From positions 1 through 28,505 of the forward strand of contig CAZPMC010000030.1 in NCBI GenBank assembly GCA_964587755.1: a DNA stretch of 28,505 nt, written 5' to 3'. Under the pieces are notes generated by a model that worked only from the letters and a program-made list of their open reading frames with translations, had not been told where the DNA came from and did not search any database. This DNA comes from CAZPMC01 sp964587755. Its GTDB lineage: Bacteria > Bacillota > Clostridia > Acetivibrionales > DTU013. Below, in pieces: positions 1 through 7,790 of the stretch (within the stretch, counting starts at the first letter, position 1; every line of letters starts with the position of its first letter). The translations under genes were made by a program, and so were the position numbers.

Positions 1-2391
1 CATACAGTTATTGAGGGAATGCTGATAAGCGGATTTACAATAGGTGCAAATAAAGGGTTTATATATGTAAGAGCAGAATACCCGCTGGCTGTTGAGAGGC
101 TCAGTCTTGCAATCAAAGATGCAAAAGAGGCAGGGCTTCTGGGAGAAAACATATTCGGAAGCGGATTTAATTTTGATTTGGAGATAAGAATTGGTGCAGG
201 AGCCTTCGTATGTGGTGAAGAGACAGCTCTAATGGCCTCTGTTGAGGGCGAAAGAGGGGAACCGCGCCAGAAGCCGCCATTTCCGTTCCAAAAAGGACTT
301 TTCGGAAAGCCGACGATTATAAGCAATGTTGAAACATATTCGAATATTCCTCCTATTCTTTTAAATGGCAGTGGCTGGTTTTCACAGTTTGGAACAGAAG
401 AAAGCAAGGGGACGAAGGTCTTTGCACTGGCTGGAGCAATAAATAATACGGGTATTGTGGAAATACCTATGGGAACGACATTAGGAGAGCTGATTTTCAA
501 TATTGGCGGCGGCGTCAGAAACAACAAGCTATTTAAAGCTGCTCAGACTGGTGGCCCTTCAGGAGGGTGCATAACAAGTAAAAATCTTAATACCCCAATG
601 GAATATGAGGCACTCATAAAGCTTGGAGCTATTATGGGCTCGGGCGGACTTATCACAATGGATGAGGACACCTGCATGGTAGATGTGGCCAGGTTTTTCA
701 TGGAGTTTATCCAGGACGAATCATGTGGTCAATGCGTACCTTGCAGGCTCGGCACGAAAAGGATGCTGGAGATTCTAGAACGCATAACGACAGGACATGG
801 TCAGGAAGGCGATATAGAAGAGCTGGAGGAACTGGGAGAGATAATCAAAGAGACTTCAATCTGCGGACTTGGGCAAACTGCACCAAATCCTGTCCTCAGC
901 ACTATTAAAAATTTCAGGGAAGAATATGAGGAGCATATTAAGTACAAATACTGCAGAGCCGGAGTTTGTGCTGATATGTTTATTTCGCCGTGTCAGAATG
1001 CTTGTCCCGCAGGAGTCAATGTACCCGGCTATGTAGCTTTGGTAGCTGCAGGCAGAATAAGGGATGCGTACAATCTTATCAGAAAGGATAATCCTTTTCC
1101 GGCAGTTTGCGGAAGGGTCTGTACCCATGAATGTGAAAGTAAATGCCGCAGAGCGCAGCTTGATGAACCTATTGCCATATCTGACTTAAAGAGATATATT
1201 GCAGATTATGCACTAAAACATGAAGAACCCTACATGGACCTTGTCTTCCCGAAGAAGGGGAAGAGTATCGGAATAATCGGAGCTGGGCCTTCAGGACTTA
1301 CTTGCGGTTATTATTTGGCAAGGCTGGGATATAATGTGGATGTGTTCGAGTCACAGCCTGTTGCAGGAGGAGTTTTGGCATTTGGAATTCCGGAATACAG
1401 GCTGCCGATTGAGGTACTAAACCATGAAATAAAATTAATTGAGCAGGTAGGAGTCAAAATCCATCTTAACACAGAAATCGGAACAGATATGACCTTTTAC
1501 CAATTAAAGAGCAACTATGATGCCGTCTACATTTCTACAGGAACCCAATTTTCCAATAGAATAGATATTCCCGGCGAGGAGCTAAAAGGTGTATATCATG
1601 GACTCGACTTCTTACGGGATGTCAATTTGGACAATGATGTTAAAATAGGCAGTACCGTCGCGGTCATAGGTGGCGGGAACACCGCAATTGACGCTGCCCG
1701 CACTGCAATCAGATTAGGTGCTAAGGAGGTTATAGTCCTCTATAGAAGATGTATCGAAGATATGCCTGCTGACAGACGTGAGATAGCCGATGCACTGGAG
1801 GAAGGAATTCAGATAATACCTATGGTTGCTCCTGTCAGATTCATCGGAAGTGATAAGGTCAAAAAAATAGAATGCGTCAGAATGGAATTAGGAGATTTTG
1901 ATACCAGCGGCCGTAGAAAGCCAAGACCAATCCCTGGCTCTGAATTTACAATGAAGGTTGATATGGTTATTCCTGCAGTCAGCCAGTACTCGGATCTGCC
2001 CTTTATTAACAAGGATGAGGTTGAGGTGACTGCGTGGGGTACATTTGTGACTGATAAGGATACATTGATGACAAAAATGAAGGGAGTCTTTGCCGGCGGA
2101 GATGTGGTCAGAGGCTCTGACACAGTTATCAGAGCTATCGCAGATGGGAAGAAAGCCGCTCAGGAGATTGATAAATATCTTGGTGGAGATGGAGTTCTTA
2201 ACACAGGTGAAGATATTGACATTCCTGCTGCGGTAGATGAAAAGGATATTGTCGAGCATGAGAGATTTCCTATGAATTATTTGCCTGCGGAGGAACGGAA
2301 AAACAGCTTCAGGGAAGTTGTAGTTGGTTTCCATAAGCTCAATGCTACGGCGGAAGCAATGAGATGTCTAAGATGTGACAGGAGGTGCTGA
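1..2391 (+). CDS. HydB-like NADH/FMN flavoprotein fused to NfnB/GltD-like FAD-NAD(P) oxidoreductase (5'-partial)
   Basis: The reading frame is open from base 1, so the start lies outside the window; about 796 residues are visible. The first ~300 residues are the NuoF/HydB core: FMN/NADH segment GAGAFVCGEETAL, an SLBB region, then the 4Fe-4S site SCGQCVPCRLGTKRM and CGLGQTAPNPVL. From about residue 320 the protein switches to a glutamate-synthase small-subunit (GltD/NfnB) module. This has an N-terminal Cys-rich Fe-S region (CQNACPAGVNVPGY, CGRVCTHECESKCRR), an FAD Rossmann motif GIIGAGPSG near residue 423, an NAD(P) motif VIGGGNTAIDAA near 555 and a closing RCLRCDRRC. HydB2 in this window instead ends in two 4Fe-4S clusters. 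From family knowledge the architecture resembles StnB of the Sporomusa-type transhydrogenase. I infer a bifurcating flavoprotein joining NAD(H), perhaps NADP(H), and ferredoxin to the hydrogenase encoded 2 bases downstream. Confidence 0.9.
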   Translation, partial: HTVIEGMLISGFTIGANKGFIYVRAEYPLAVERLSLAIKDAKEAGLLGENIFGSGFNFDLEIRIGAGAFVCGEETALMASVEGERGEPRQKPPFPFQKGLFGKPTIISNVETYSNIPPILLNGSGWFSQFGTEESKGTKVFALAGAINNTGIVEIPMGTTLGELIFNIGGGVRNNKLFKAAQTGGPSGGCITSKNLNTPMEYEALIKLGAIMGSGGLITMDEDTCMVDVARFFMEFIQDESCGQCVPCRLGTKRMLEILERITTGHGQEGDIEELEELGEIIKETSICGLGQTAPNPVLSTIKNFREEYEEHIKYKYCRAGVCADMFISPCQNACPAGVNVPGYVALVAAGRIRDAYNLIRKDNPFPAVCGRVCTHECESKCRRAQLDEPIAISDLKRYIADYALKHEEPYMDLVFPKKGKSIGIIGAGPSGLTCGYYLARLGYNVDVFESQPVAGGVLAFGIPEYRLPIEVLNHEIKLIEQVGVKIHLNTEIGTDMTFYQLKSNYDAVYISTGTQFSNRIDIPGEELKGVYHGLDFLRDVNLDNDVKIGSTVAVIGGGNTAIDAARTAIRLGAKEVIVLYRRCIEDMPADRREIADALEEGIQIIPMVAPVRFIGSDKVKKIECVRMELGDFDTSGRRKPRPIPGSEFTMKVDMVIPAVSQYSDLPFINKDEVEVTAWGTFVTDKDTLMTKMKGVFAGGDVVRGSDTVIRAIADGKKAAQEIDKYLGGDGVLNTGEDIDIPAAVDEKDIVEHERFPMNYLPAEERKNSFREVVVGFHKLNATAEAMRCLRCDRRC

Positions 2392-2393
2392 AG

Positions 2394-4175
2394 ATGGTTA
2401 ACTTGATTATTAATAATAAAAGGATAACTGCTGAGGAAGGCGATACTATTCTTCATGCAGCTAAGAAAAACAATATAATGATACCCAATTTATGCTATCT
2501 GGAAGGTGTCCATAAAGCCGGCTCATGCAGAATTTGTGTGGTTGAGGTAGAGGGTGCAAAAACACTGCAGGCATCATGTCTTGTTGAAGTTAGGGAGGGT
2601 ATGGTGGTACATACCAACACAAAAAAGGTCAGAAATGCCAGAAGGATGCTTTATGAGCTGATGATGTCGGATCATCCGAAGGATTGCCTTAGCTGCAGGA
2701 GAAACCAAAGCTGTGAAATGCAAGAGCTCGGTGAGCTTCTGGGAGTGACTGAGGACCGGTTTGAAGGAGAAAAATCTGCATATTCTTTAGACGAGAGCTC
2801 ACCTTCTATTGTACGTGATTCCTCAAAATGCATCTTATGCAGAAGATGTGTTACTGTATGTAATGAGATACAAGGGGTCGGTATATTGAATGTACAGAAC
2901 AGAGGGTTTAAAACTGTAGTAAGCCCTGCGGTAGATTTGCCCTTAGGTACTGTCAATTGCTCCTTCTGTGGACAATGTACTACCGTATGCCCTGTAGGAG
3001 CACTGCAGGAGAAGGATTCAACCAAGGATGTGTGGGAGGCTCTTTCGGATGAGAGCAAAAGAGTGGTAATTCAGACTGCTCCTGCAGTTCGTGCTGCTCT
3101 CGGAGAAGAATTCGGATATGAGCCGGGCACCCTGGTTACGGGAAAGATGGTTGCCGCTCTAAAGGAGATTGGTTTTGATGATGTATTTGATACAAACTTT
3201 GCAGCCGATCTTACGATAATAGAAGAAGGCAATGAGCTTCTTTCACGGCTTAACAAAGCATTAACAGGCGGGCAGGCAACTCTTCCCATGATTACAAGCT
3301 GCAGCCCCGGTTGGATTAAGTATATTGAGCATGCATGGCCCGAAAAGCTTAGCCATCTTTCAACCTGCAAATCACCTCATATGATGCTGGGAGCACTTAT
3401 AAAATCGTATTATGCCTCAAAGCTTAACATTGACCCGAAGAACATATTTGTTGTATCAGTAATGCCTTGTACTGCCAAAAAGTATGAAATAACCAGGCCT
3501 GAAATGAAAAATCAAGGTCTTCCCAACGTTGACGCTGTTTTGACCACAAGGGAGCTGGCTGGAATGATTAAATCCTCGGGTATCGATTTCAAATCTCTCA
3601 ACGATGAAGAGTTTGATGCTCCTTTAGGACTATCCTCCGGAGCAGCAGACATTTTCGGCACTACAGGCGGCGTCATGGAAGCTGCGTTAAGAACCGTCTA
3701 CGAGGTTGTAACTGGAAAAGAGCTCCCCTTTGAAAAGCTTCATGTGACTCCCATTATCGGATTTAGCCGGATAAAAACTGCAGAGCTTGAGATTGAGGAG
3801 ACATTGCCGGAATTTGAACATCTTAAGGGAGTTAAGCTTAAAATTGCAGTGACAAGTGGCTTAAAAGGAGCTTCAGAGCTGATGAAGCAAATAGCTGATG
3901 GAGCATCACCCTATCATTTTATTGAGGTAATGGGCTGCCCCGGCGGTTGTATCAGTGGAGGGGGACAGCCCAGGCCGACAAATGATGAAATAAGGCAAAA
4001 AAGGCTGGAGGCTATATACAGGGAGGATGAAGGTAAAACCTTAAGGAAGTCACATGATAACCCTTCAATCAAAAAGATTTATGAAGAGTTTTTGATTGCT
4101 CCGCTGGGGCATAAATCCCACGAGCTGCTTCATACTGAATATACAAAGAGAGGGATTTATAACCAGTACGAGTAA
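2394..4175 (+). CDS. hydA: [FeFe]-hydrogenase catalytic subunit HydA (copy 1)
   Basis: This subunit catalyses reversible proton reduction to H2 and is the cytoplasmic partner of the upstream HydB-like fusion. A GTG at 2385 is possible, but AGGAGG at 2380-2385 sits 8 bases before ATG 2394, so I chose that start (593 aa). Domains in order: N-terminal plant-type [2Fe-2S] (Cys cluster around residues 34-65), a His-Cys3 [4Fe-4S] segment (DHPKDCLSCRRNQSCEM), two [4Fe-4S] clusters (CILCRRCVTVC and CSFCGQCTTVC), then the H-cluster domain. H-cluster motifs are L1 TSCSPGW (Cys303-Ser304), L2 MPCTAKKYE (Cys359) and L3 EVMGCPGGCISGGGQP (Cys515, Cys519). The length and domains match NAD-linked multimeric hydrogenases. 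L1 carries Ser where the textbook motif TSCCPGW has its second Cys. No hydC-like gene is visible, but it could lie upstream of the window. Confidence 0.95.
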   Translation: MVNLIINNKRITAEEGDTILHAAKKNNIMIPNLCYLEGVHKAGSCRICVVEVEGAKTLQASCLVEVREGMVVHTNTKKVRNARRMLYELMMSDHPKDCLSCRRNQSCEMQELGELLGVTEDRFEGEKSAYSLDESSPSIVRDSSKCILCRRCVTVCNEIQGVGILNVQNRGFKTVVSPAVDLPLGTVNCSFCGQCTTVCPVGALQEKDSTKDVWEALSDESKRVVIQTAPAVRAALGEEFGYEPGTLVTGKMVAALKEIGFDDVFDTNFAADLTIIEEGNELLSRLNKALTGGQATLPMITSCSPGWIKYIEHAWPEKLSHLSTCKSPHMMLGALIKSYYASKLNIDPKNIFVVSVMPCTAKKYEITRPEMKNQGLPNVDAVLTTRELAGMIKSSGIDFKSLNDEEFDAPLGLSSGAADIFGTTGGVMEAALRTVYEVVTGKELPFEKLHVTPIIGFSRIKTAELEIEETLPEFEHLKGVKLKIAVTSGLKGASELMKQIADGASPYHFIEVMGCPGGCISGGGQPRPTNDEIRQKRLEAIYREDEGKTLRKSHDNPSIKKIYEEFLIAPLGHKSHELLHTEYTKRGIYNQYE

Positions 4176-4186
4176 GATGCAATATC

Positions 4187-4207
4187 CAGTCCGTCACATA
4201 CGGACTG
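4187..4207 (+). other. Short inverted repeat after hydA1
   Basis: Arms CAGTCCG and CGGACTG pair perfectly over 7 bp around a 7-base loop, 12 bases after the hydA1 stop. No T-tract follows, so it is more likely an mRNA 3'-end structure than a terminator by itself. Confidence 0.4.
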
Positions 4208-4231
4208 TAGAAATTTAGGCTCATTGCAACG

Positions 4232-4269
4232 CGGGCGCAGCAGCTGCTCAAGAGCAGCTGTTGCGCCCG
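4232..4269 (+). terminator. Long GC-rich hairpin, probable end of the hydBA-1 transcript
   Basis: The arms 4232-4248 and 4253-4269 pair over 17 bp with one G-U pair and a 4-base loop. The stem is much more GC-rich than the surroundings. It is followed by an interrupted T/C-rich run rather than a clean T-tract, so termination efficiency is uncertain. It lies between the hydA1 stop and the promoter of the next gene. Confidence 0.6.
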
Positions 4270-4312
4270 TATTCGTCCCTTTTGCTTTCTCTTACTTTAA
4301 AAAATATTTATA

Positions 4313-4341
4313 TTTTCTTAACATAGACAATATGTTATAAT
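4313..4341 (+). promoter_or_regulatory. Extended -10 promoter for the stalk-domain gene
   Basis: TGTTATAAT (TG at 4333-4334, TATAAT at 4336-4341) is an extended -10. The -35 position at 17-base spacing reads TTTTCT and is weak. The start codon is about 30 bases downstream. Confidence 0.5.
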
Positions 4342-4370
4342 TAAGTAAATTTTTACAAGGAGTTGAATAG

Positions 4371-5540
4371 ATGAAAAAATTACTATTATCCATATTTTTA
4401 TTGGCTTGTATTCTGTTGCTTTCAACCAGCACTGTATTCGCATCAACTACAGATAAAATTACAGAAGTCCCGGATATCAAAATCATAATGGACGGGAAGC
4501 TCACAGAATACACGGATGTACCGCTTATTATCCAAGGCCGCACAATGCTGCCCTTAAGGGAGCTGCTTGTGAATCTGGGCGTTCCCAATGATGATGAGCA
4601 TATCATTTGGAACAGTCAGGAAAAAAGCGTCACAGTTATAAAGGGCGACACACGTATTTATCTGGCAGCAGGGAATAAGACGGCTAATGTAAACGGTGAG
4701 AGCTTTGAGCTGGATGTTGCGCCAATAATATACAAAATGAGAACATACATGCCTTTAAGATTTGTAGCTGAGGCTCTTAATATGAAGGTTGTCTGGGAGG
4801 GAAAATCAAAGGCAGTAGTTTTATGCGCAAACGATAGATATGATAGTGTAAAGGAAATACTGCAAAAATATGATGAAGCTATGCAAAAGGTGCAAAGATA
4901 CAATCACAGCACTTTTGTGCAAGCAACTGCTGAAAAACAACAGATAAGTTCAAAGTCTACTGGTAGTGTGGATTCACAGATAGACAGGGACCAAAAAAAG
5001 ATGTATATAAACGGTATAATTGACTTTTTCGGAATAAGTATCAAGAATGAGGCATACTTAAGTGAAAATGTCCAATATGTACTGAATCCCTTAAATGGGG
5101 AATGGGTGAAAGAGACTTTCGGGCAGCAGGAATATGAGGAGTTGTTTAATGAAAAGAGTAAAGAAATGGTTGTAGTTTCAAACGAGGTTCTTTATGCAGG
5201 TTTGAGTCAGAGCCCGTCCGATGACCCGGATGAAATACTGCTGAAAGGCGATGTCTACCTGACAGAGCTGATGTCGCAGGTGGTGGAACAGCAAGCTTCA
5301 TTACTGTCAAACAGACAAATGATTTATAAAACCTACAATGTTGAAATATCACTTGACAGCAGCACATATCTGGTTAATAGAATTATTATGACTCTAACCT
5401 CAGAAATTCCGGCGGATGAAGGTCCTTTTGAACTGAATATATACTTTAAGATAGAATATAGCGACTTTGATGAGGACTTTATTATTGAAGTCCCGCAGGA
5501 CGTTGTCAAATCAGCCGTTGAGTCTGAAACAGCGGCATGA
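4371..5540 (+). CDS. Exported copper-amine-oxidase-N-type stalk-domain protein
   Basis: ATG 4371 is preceded by AAGGAG with good spacing (389 aa). Residues 1-25 form a signal peptide (MKKLL start, Leu/Ile-rich core, cleavage near VFAS). Residues ~35-155 carry two copies of the PF07833 repeat signature (RTMLPLRELL and RTYMPLRFVAEALN), a fold common in secreted Clostridia proteins that usually binds no copper. Residues ~160-385 look like a lipoprotein-type beta-rich sensor or carrier domain (QRYNHSTF, then DQKKMYINGIIDFFG); I do not recognise a precise function. It has its own promoter, so it is probably not part of either hydrogenase operon. An extracellular or cell-wall location is inferred from the signal peptide. 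Confidence 0.8.
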   Translation: MKKLLLSIFLLACILLLSTSTVFASTTDKITEVPDIKIIMDGKLTEYTDVPLIIQGRTMLPLRELLVNLGVPNDDEHIIWNSQEKSVTVIKGDTRIYLAAGNKTANVNGESFELDVAPIIYKMRTYMPLRFVAEALNMKVVWEGKSKAVVLCANDRYDSVKEILQKYDEAMQKVQRYNHSTFVQATAEKQQISSKSTGSVDSQIDRDQKKMYINGIIDFFGISIKNEAYLSENVQYVLNPLNGEWVKETFGQQEYEELFNEKSKEMVVVSNEVLYAGLSQSPSDDPDEILLKGDVYLTELMSQVVEQQASLLSNRQMIYKTYNVEISLDSSTYLVNRIIMTLTSEIPADEGPFELNIYFKIEYSDFDEDFIIEVPQDVVKSAVESETAA

Positions 5541-5602
5541 CATTACATATAAAATCCTGAATTACTGTGATTATATAAAGGAGTTTTTAGAAAAGTAGCC
5601 TG

Positions 5603-5631
5603 TTGTTAACTTGTTAACGATAGGCTATAAT
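5603..5631 (+). promoter_or_regulatory. Promoter with overlapping Rex-type operator, sensory hydrogenase operon
   Basis: TTGTTAACTTGTTAACGA at 5603-5620 matches the Rex consensus TTGTTAANNNNTTAACAA at every defined position but one. Its first six bases, TTGTTA, also serve as the -35, and 17 bases later TATAAT (5626-5631) is a perfect -10. A repressor bound here would cover the -35 and spacer, which fits NADH-relieved repression by Rex. Confidence 0.8.
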
Positions 5632-5663
5632 ACTATGTAAGAATTATAAAGGGGCAATTGTAT

Positions 5664-6014
5664 ATGAAGTTAAGTGATATAGTTAAGATATTAGATGCAA
5701 AGGTCTTAGCCGGCCACGATAAAGAGATGGATATATCCTCAGCATGCGGCTCTGATTTAATGAGTGATGTTATGGCATTTGTTAAGGATAATGTGCTTCT
5801 TTTGACCGGCCTTGTCAGCCCTCAGGTTATCAGAACGGCAGAGATGATGGATATAAAAGCGGTGGTGTTTGTCAGAGGGAAGAATCCGGGACAGGCAGTA
5901 TTAGATCTGGCAAATGAAAAGGGTATGGTTGTTTTGTCTACAAAGAACCCTATGTTTATCGCTTGCGGGAAGCTATACAGTGCAGGTCTTACAGGAAAGG
6001 GTGTATGGGATTGA
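5664..6014 (+). CDS. DRTGG-domain protein (first copy)
   Basis: The chosen start is ATG 5664, 9 bases after AAAGGGG; a TTG at 5658 is only 3 bases from the ribosome site and less likely. The 116-residue protein is a single DRTGG-like domain (KLSDIVKILDAKVLAG at the N-terminus, KAVVFVRGKNPGQAVLDLA in the middle, a C-terminal LSTKNPMFIACGKLYSAGL). DRTGG domains occur next to CBS domains and in phosphotransacetylase N-termini and are thought to bind ligands. The specific role here is unknown. It is the first gene of the Rex-controlled operon, and its stop overlaps the TTG start of the next gene. Confidence 0.75.
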   Translation: MKLSDIVKILDAKVLAGHDKEMDISSACGSDLMSDVMAFVKDNVLLLTGLVSPQVIRTAEMMDIKAVVFVRGKNPGQAVLDLANEKGMVVLSTKNPMFIACGKLYSAGLTGKGVWD

Positions 6015-6447
6015 GCAGCGGTATTATAAAACTTCATTATGATATACCTGGAAATGACTTAACTTTTGCCGGTGAAGCATCAAGTAATGTAAAAAAAAAC
6101 TTGTCAATTTGGGAGTTAAGCCTGAATATATAAAAAAAGCTGCCATTTCAATGTATGAAGCTGAGATAAATGCAGTAATACATGGTAATGGCGGAGTTGC
6201 AGATGTGGAAATAGACAGTGAGAAAATTGTTATATATATAAAAGATAATGGGCCGGGTATTCCAAACCTTGAGCTGGCAATGCAGGAAGGTTACTCTACA
6301 GCTTCAGATGAGGTGAGGGAGATGGGATTCGGTGCCGGAATGGGTTTGCCCAACATAAAAAGATATTCTGATAAACTAGACATTGAAACAGAAATTGGCG
6401 AAGGAACGACCTTAAAGCTGGAAGTATACTTTGACAGCAAGAACTAA
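6011..6447 (+). pseudogene. RsbW-like HATPase protein, interrupted by a -1 frameshift in an A9 tract
   Basis: A TTG at 6011 (overlapping the previous TGA, with AGGAAAGGG upstream) opens a frame reading LSSGIIKLHYDIPGND, which runs through A9 (6091-6099) and stops at 6131-6133. The continuation is in the -1 frame from about 6100 to 6447. It contains the Bergerat-fold N box (YEAEINAVIHGNGG), G1 box (DNGPGI) and G2 region (GFGAGMGLPNIKRYSD). With one more A the product would be about 145 aa, a normal length for RsbW/SpoIIAB-type anti-sigma or switch kinases. Possible explanations are a homopolymer sequencing error, a real mutation, or recoding: A AAA AAC is a classical -1 slippery heptamer, and transcriptional slippage to A10 would also restore the frame. 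The intact downstream part and conserved motifs argue against long-standing decay. Confidence 0.75.
6091..6099 (+). other. A9 homopolymer at the frameshift site
   Basis: Zero-frame codons are GTA AAA AAA AAC. The A AAA AAC heptamer allows -1 slippage into AAA CTT GTC AAT, which joins the downstream HATPase frame exactly. Confidence 0.8.
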
Positions 6448-6460
6448 CGGGGTGAAATTC

Positions 6461-7768
6461 ATGGGGGATTATTTCCATTCGGTTACACTGGATGAGGATA
6501 AGTGCATGGGATGTACCAATTGCATTAAAAGGTGTCCCACAGAGGCAATAAGGGTAAGAAAAGGAAAAGCGCGTATAATAAACGAAAGATGCATTGACTG
6601 TGGGGAGTGTATCAGAGTTTGTCCCTATCACGCCAAAAAGGCTATTACAGACAGCATATCGTGTATTAATAAATACAAATACAAAATTGCTATTCCTGCC
6701 CCAACACTTTACAGTCAGTTCAAGCCTGAGTACTCTATTAATAAAATTCTGAATACTTTTAAACTCATCGGCTTTGATGATGTCTATGAGGTGGCTAAGG
6801 CTGCTGAATTTGTTACTGATGCTGCAAAGAAGCTTTTAAATGAAAAAGGCATAAAAAAGCCGCTGATTTCTTCGGCATGTCCTGCAGTTGTAAGGCTTAT
6901 TCAAGTAAGGTTTCCAAATCTTATTGACAATTTAATTAAGCTGGAATCTCCAATGGAGCTGGCAGCTTCAATTATAAAAAAGAAGGCGGCTTCTGAAAAG
7001 GGTATAGATATAAAAGACATAGGAGTATTTTTTATAACTCCGTGTGCTGCCAAGGTAACAAGTGTAAAAGCACCCTATGAAAAGGAAAAGTCTTCTGTTG
7101 ACGCAGTCATATCTATTAAAGATTTATATCTTAAGCTGCTTTCTAAAATTGACTATTCATGCGAAGAAGAGAAGCTTGCTACAGCAAGCTTTGAAGGGAT
7201 AAGGTGGGCAAATTCCGGTGGTGAGGGATTGGCACTTGGAACTGAGAGATTTCTGGCCGTTGATGGTATTCACAATGTTATTACAATATTAGAAGCAGTA
7301 GAAAGTGACAAGCTTGAAGATGTGGATTTCATAGAGGCATTAGCTTGTACAGGCGGATGTTTGGGAGGATCTCTGACGGTTGAAAATCTGTATGTTGCAA
7401 AGACCAGAATAAAAAGGCATGTTGATGAATACAAAAAGTCTGCAAAGCATAATCAAAAGCCGCAAGAAAAACATGAGGAGAATATTGTGTGGACGGGCAC
7501 CATTGTTCACAAGCCCGTTATGAAGCTGGATGAGGATATAGGAATAGCGATTAAGATGCTCGAAGAGCTGGAAGAAATAAATAAGGAACTACCCGGGCTG
7601 GATTGCGGTGCATGCGGGGCACCAAGCTGCCGTGCACACGCTGAGGACATTGTCAGAGGCAATGCCCATATTACAGACTGTATATTTAAGCTGCGGGAGC
7701 AGGTAAAGGACTTAAATGCACAGATGATGGAATTAGAGAGCAGGTCAGTTTCTGAAAATAACAAATAA
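6461..7768 (+). CDS. hydS: Putative sensory [FeFe]-hydrogenase, HydS-like (group D type)
   Basis: ATG 6461 follows GGGGTG by 6 bases (435 aa); the longer TTG start at 6431 lacks a good site. Two [4Fe-4S] clusters come first (Cys15/18/21/25 and Cys44/47/50/54). An H-cluster domain follows with L1 SSACP (Ala139-Cys140), L2 TPCAAK (Cys195) and L3 ACTGGCLGG (Cys296, Cys300), so all four cubane-ligand positions are Cys. The proton-relay Cys of catalytic enzymes is Ala here. A C-terminal Fe4S domain (LDCGACGAPSCRAHAED then ITDC) and a short coiled tail end the protein; no PAS domain is present. Family knowledge ties such Ala-substituted, PAS-less proteins to slow, sensory group D enzymes such as that of Thermoanaerobacter mathranii. 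A role in sensing H2 or redox state is inferred from this and from neighbouring signalling genes. Confidence 0.88.
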   Translation: MGDYFHSVTLDEDKCMGCTNCIKRCPTEAIRVRKGKARIINERCIDCGECIRVCPYHAKKAITDSISCINKYKYKIAIPAPTLYSQFKPEYSINKILNTFKLIGFDDVYEVAKAAEFVTDAAKKLLNEKGIKKPLISSACPAVVRLIQVRFPNLIDNLIKLESPMELAASIIKKKAASEKGIDIKDIGVFFITPCAAKVTSVKAPYEKEKSSVDAVISIKDLYLKLLSKIDYSCEEEKLATASFEGIRWANSGGEGLALGTERFLAVDGIHNVITILEAVESDKLEDVDFIEALACTGGCLGGSLTVENLYVAKTRIKRHVDEYKKSAKHNQKPQEKHEENIVWTGTIVHKPVMKLDEDIGIAIKMLEELEEINKELPGLDCGACGAPSCRAHAEDIVRGNAHITDCIFKLREQVKDLNAQMMELESRSVSENNK

Positions 7769-7790
7769 TAGACTTCGGAGGATATGCCGG

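Noticed and set aside
1888..2334. 148-codon minus-strand open frame opposite the HydB-NfnB fusion
   Set aside because: Antisense to a well-conserved FAD/NAD(P) domain, no family resemblance and no ribosome site.
4319..4337. TAACAT...ATGTTA inverted repeat near the stalk-domain promoter, considered as a Rex site
   Set aside because: The arm sequence and 7-base spacing do not fit TTGTTAANNNNTTAACAA; it also overlaps the -10 box by chance of AT-rich sequence.
6461..7768. HydS considered as a catalytic hydrogenase or as a simple ferredoxin
   Set aside because: The H-cluster ligand Cys set rules out a simple ferredoxin, while Ala at the proton-relay site and the absence of HydB/HydC partners in its operon argue against a main catalytic role.
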